This document shows, in pieces, positions 6,458-6,576 of a stretch of 6,576 bases of DNA (position 1 is the first letter of the stretch; the number at the start of each line of letters is the position of its first letter). Source of the stretch: JABFXC01 sp035551575 (GTDB lineage Bacteria; Gemmatimonadota; Gemmatimonadetes; Gemmatimonadales; Gemmatimonadaceae); NCBI GenBank assembly GCA_035551575.1, contig DASZNJ010000165.1, positions 1-6,576 on the forward strand, in the 5' to 3' direction. Below the pieces are notes generated by a model. That model ran no database searches, was not told the DNA's origin, and saw only the letters and a list, made by a program, of their open reading frames with translations. Position numbers and translations under genes: made by a program.

Positions 6458-6576
6458 AAGGGGTCAGGGGTCAGGGGTCAGCTGTCAGGGGCCAGCTGTC
6501 AGGCACTGCGTGAACGACGAAGGGCGCAAAGGACGAGCGTCAGCGTCGTTCCTGACCCCTGACCCCTGACCCCTGA
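6458..6576. repeat. Inverted array of the heptamer GGGGTCA downstream of the M16 operon
   Basis: Starting 2 nt after the stop codon, six heptamers run in phase from 6460 to 6501: three GGGGTCA (6460-6480), then GCTGTCA, GGGGCCA and GCTGTCA. On the far side TGACCCC occurs three times (6553-6573), followed by TGA at the window edge. The arms 6459-6481 and 6552-6574 are perfectly complementary over 23 bp, with 70 nt between. Inside is a second stem, GAACGACG (6512-6519) with CGTCGTTC (6544-6551), directly abutting the right arm. As RNA it would make a long, stable 3' structure that could protect or end the peptidase mRNA, but there is no U-tract, so a standard intrinsic terminator is not shown. 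It could equally be a dispersed palindromic repeat (REP/MITE-like). The right end may continue beyond the window. Confidence 0.85.

Noticed and set aside
6460..6501. GGGGTCA array as a CRISPR
   Set aside because: Units are 7 nt and contiguous with no spacers of regular length, and no cas genes are near.

Overview
This is a GC-rich bacterial window (by eye around 70% GC, with strong G/C preference at third codon positions). It holds four protein-coding genes and three structured non-coding stretches. Two proteins have Sec-type signal peptides ending in an A-x-A|Q site, which fits a Gram-negative envelope. I cannot place the organism firmly. A high-GC phylum such as Gemmatimonadota, Acidobacteriota or Myxococcota would fit, with Gemmatimonadota a weak first guess.

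Layout. Positions 1-663 (minus strand) are the N-terminal part of a tetratricopeptide-repeat protein of kinesin-light-chain type, running off the left edge. A 204-nt divergent spacer (664-867) with three short inverted repeats separates it from a complete tex gene (868-3168, plus strand), an RNA-binding transcription accessory protein related to eukaryotic Spt6. A 403-nt non-coding stretch follows (3169-3571). It contains an 18-bp perfect inverted repeat around a 123-nt interior that holds further small hairpins. Next come two tightly linked plus-strand genes, 3572-5008 and 5012-6457, with a 3-nt gap. Both encode exported M16 (pitrilysin/insulinase-like) proteins. The first has the zinc site HLFEH and lacks the R/Y pair; the second has lost the zinc site and carries the R/Y pair. 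They should act together as a heterodimeric periplasmic peptidase. Two bases after the second stop codon, and running to the right edge, is an inverted array of the heptamer GGGGTCA/TGACCCC with 23-bp arms.

The genes themselves belong to known families and form no novel defence or mobile system that I can see. What remains unexplained is non-coding. The 3174-3338 element looks like a folded plus-strand RNA, because its mismatches are mostly G-U wobbles. The heptamer element closes the peptidase operon. Smaller curiosities are an A/T-rich rare-codon patch at a highly conserved motif inside tex, and an octamer that accounts for other rare codons in the peptidase genes.
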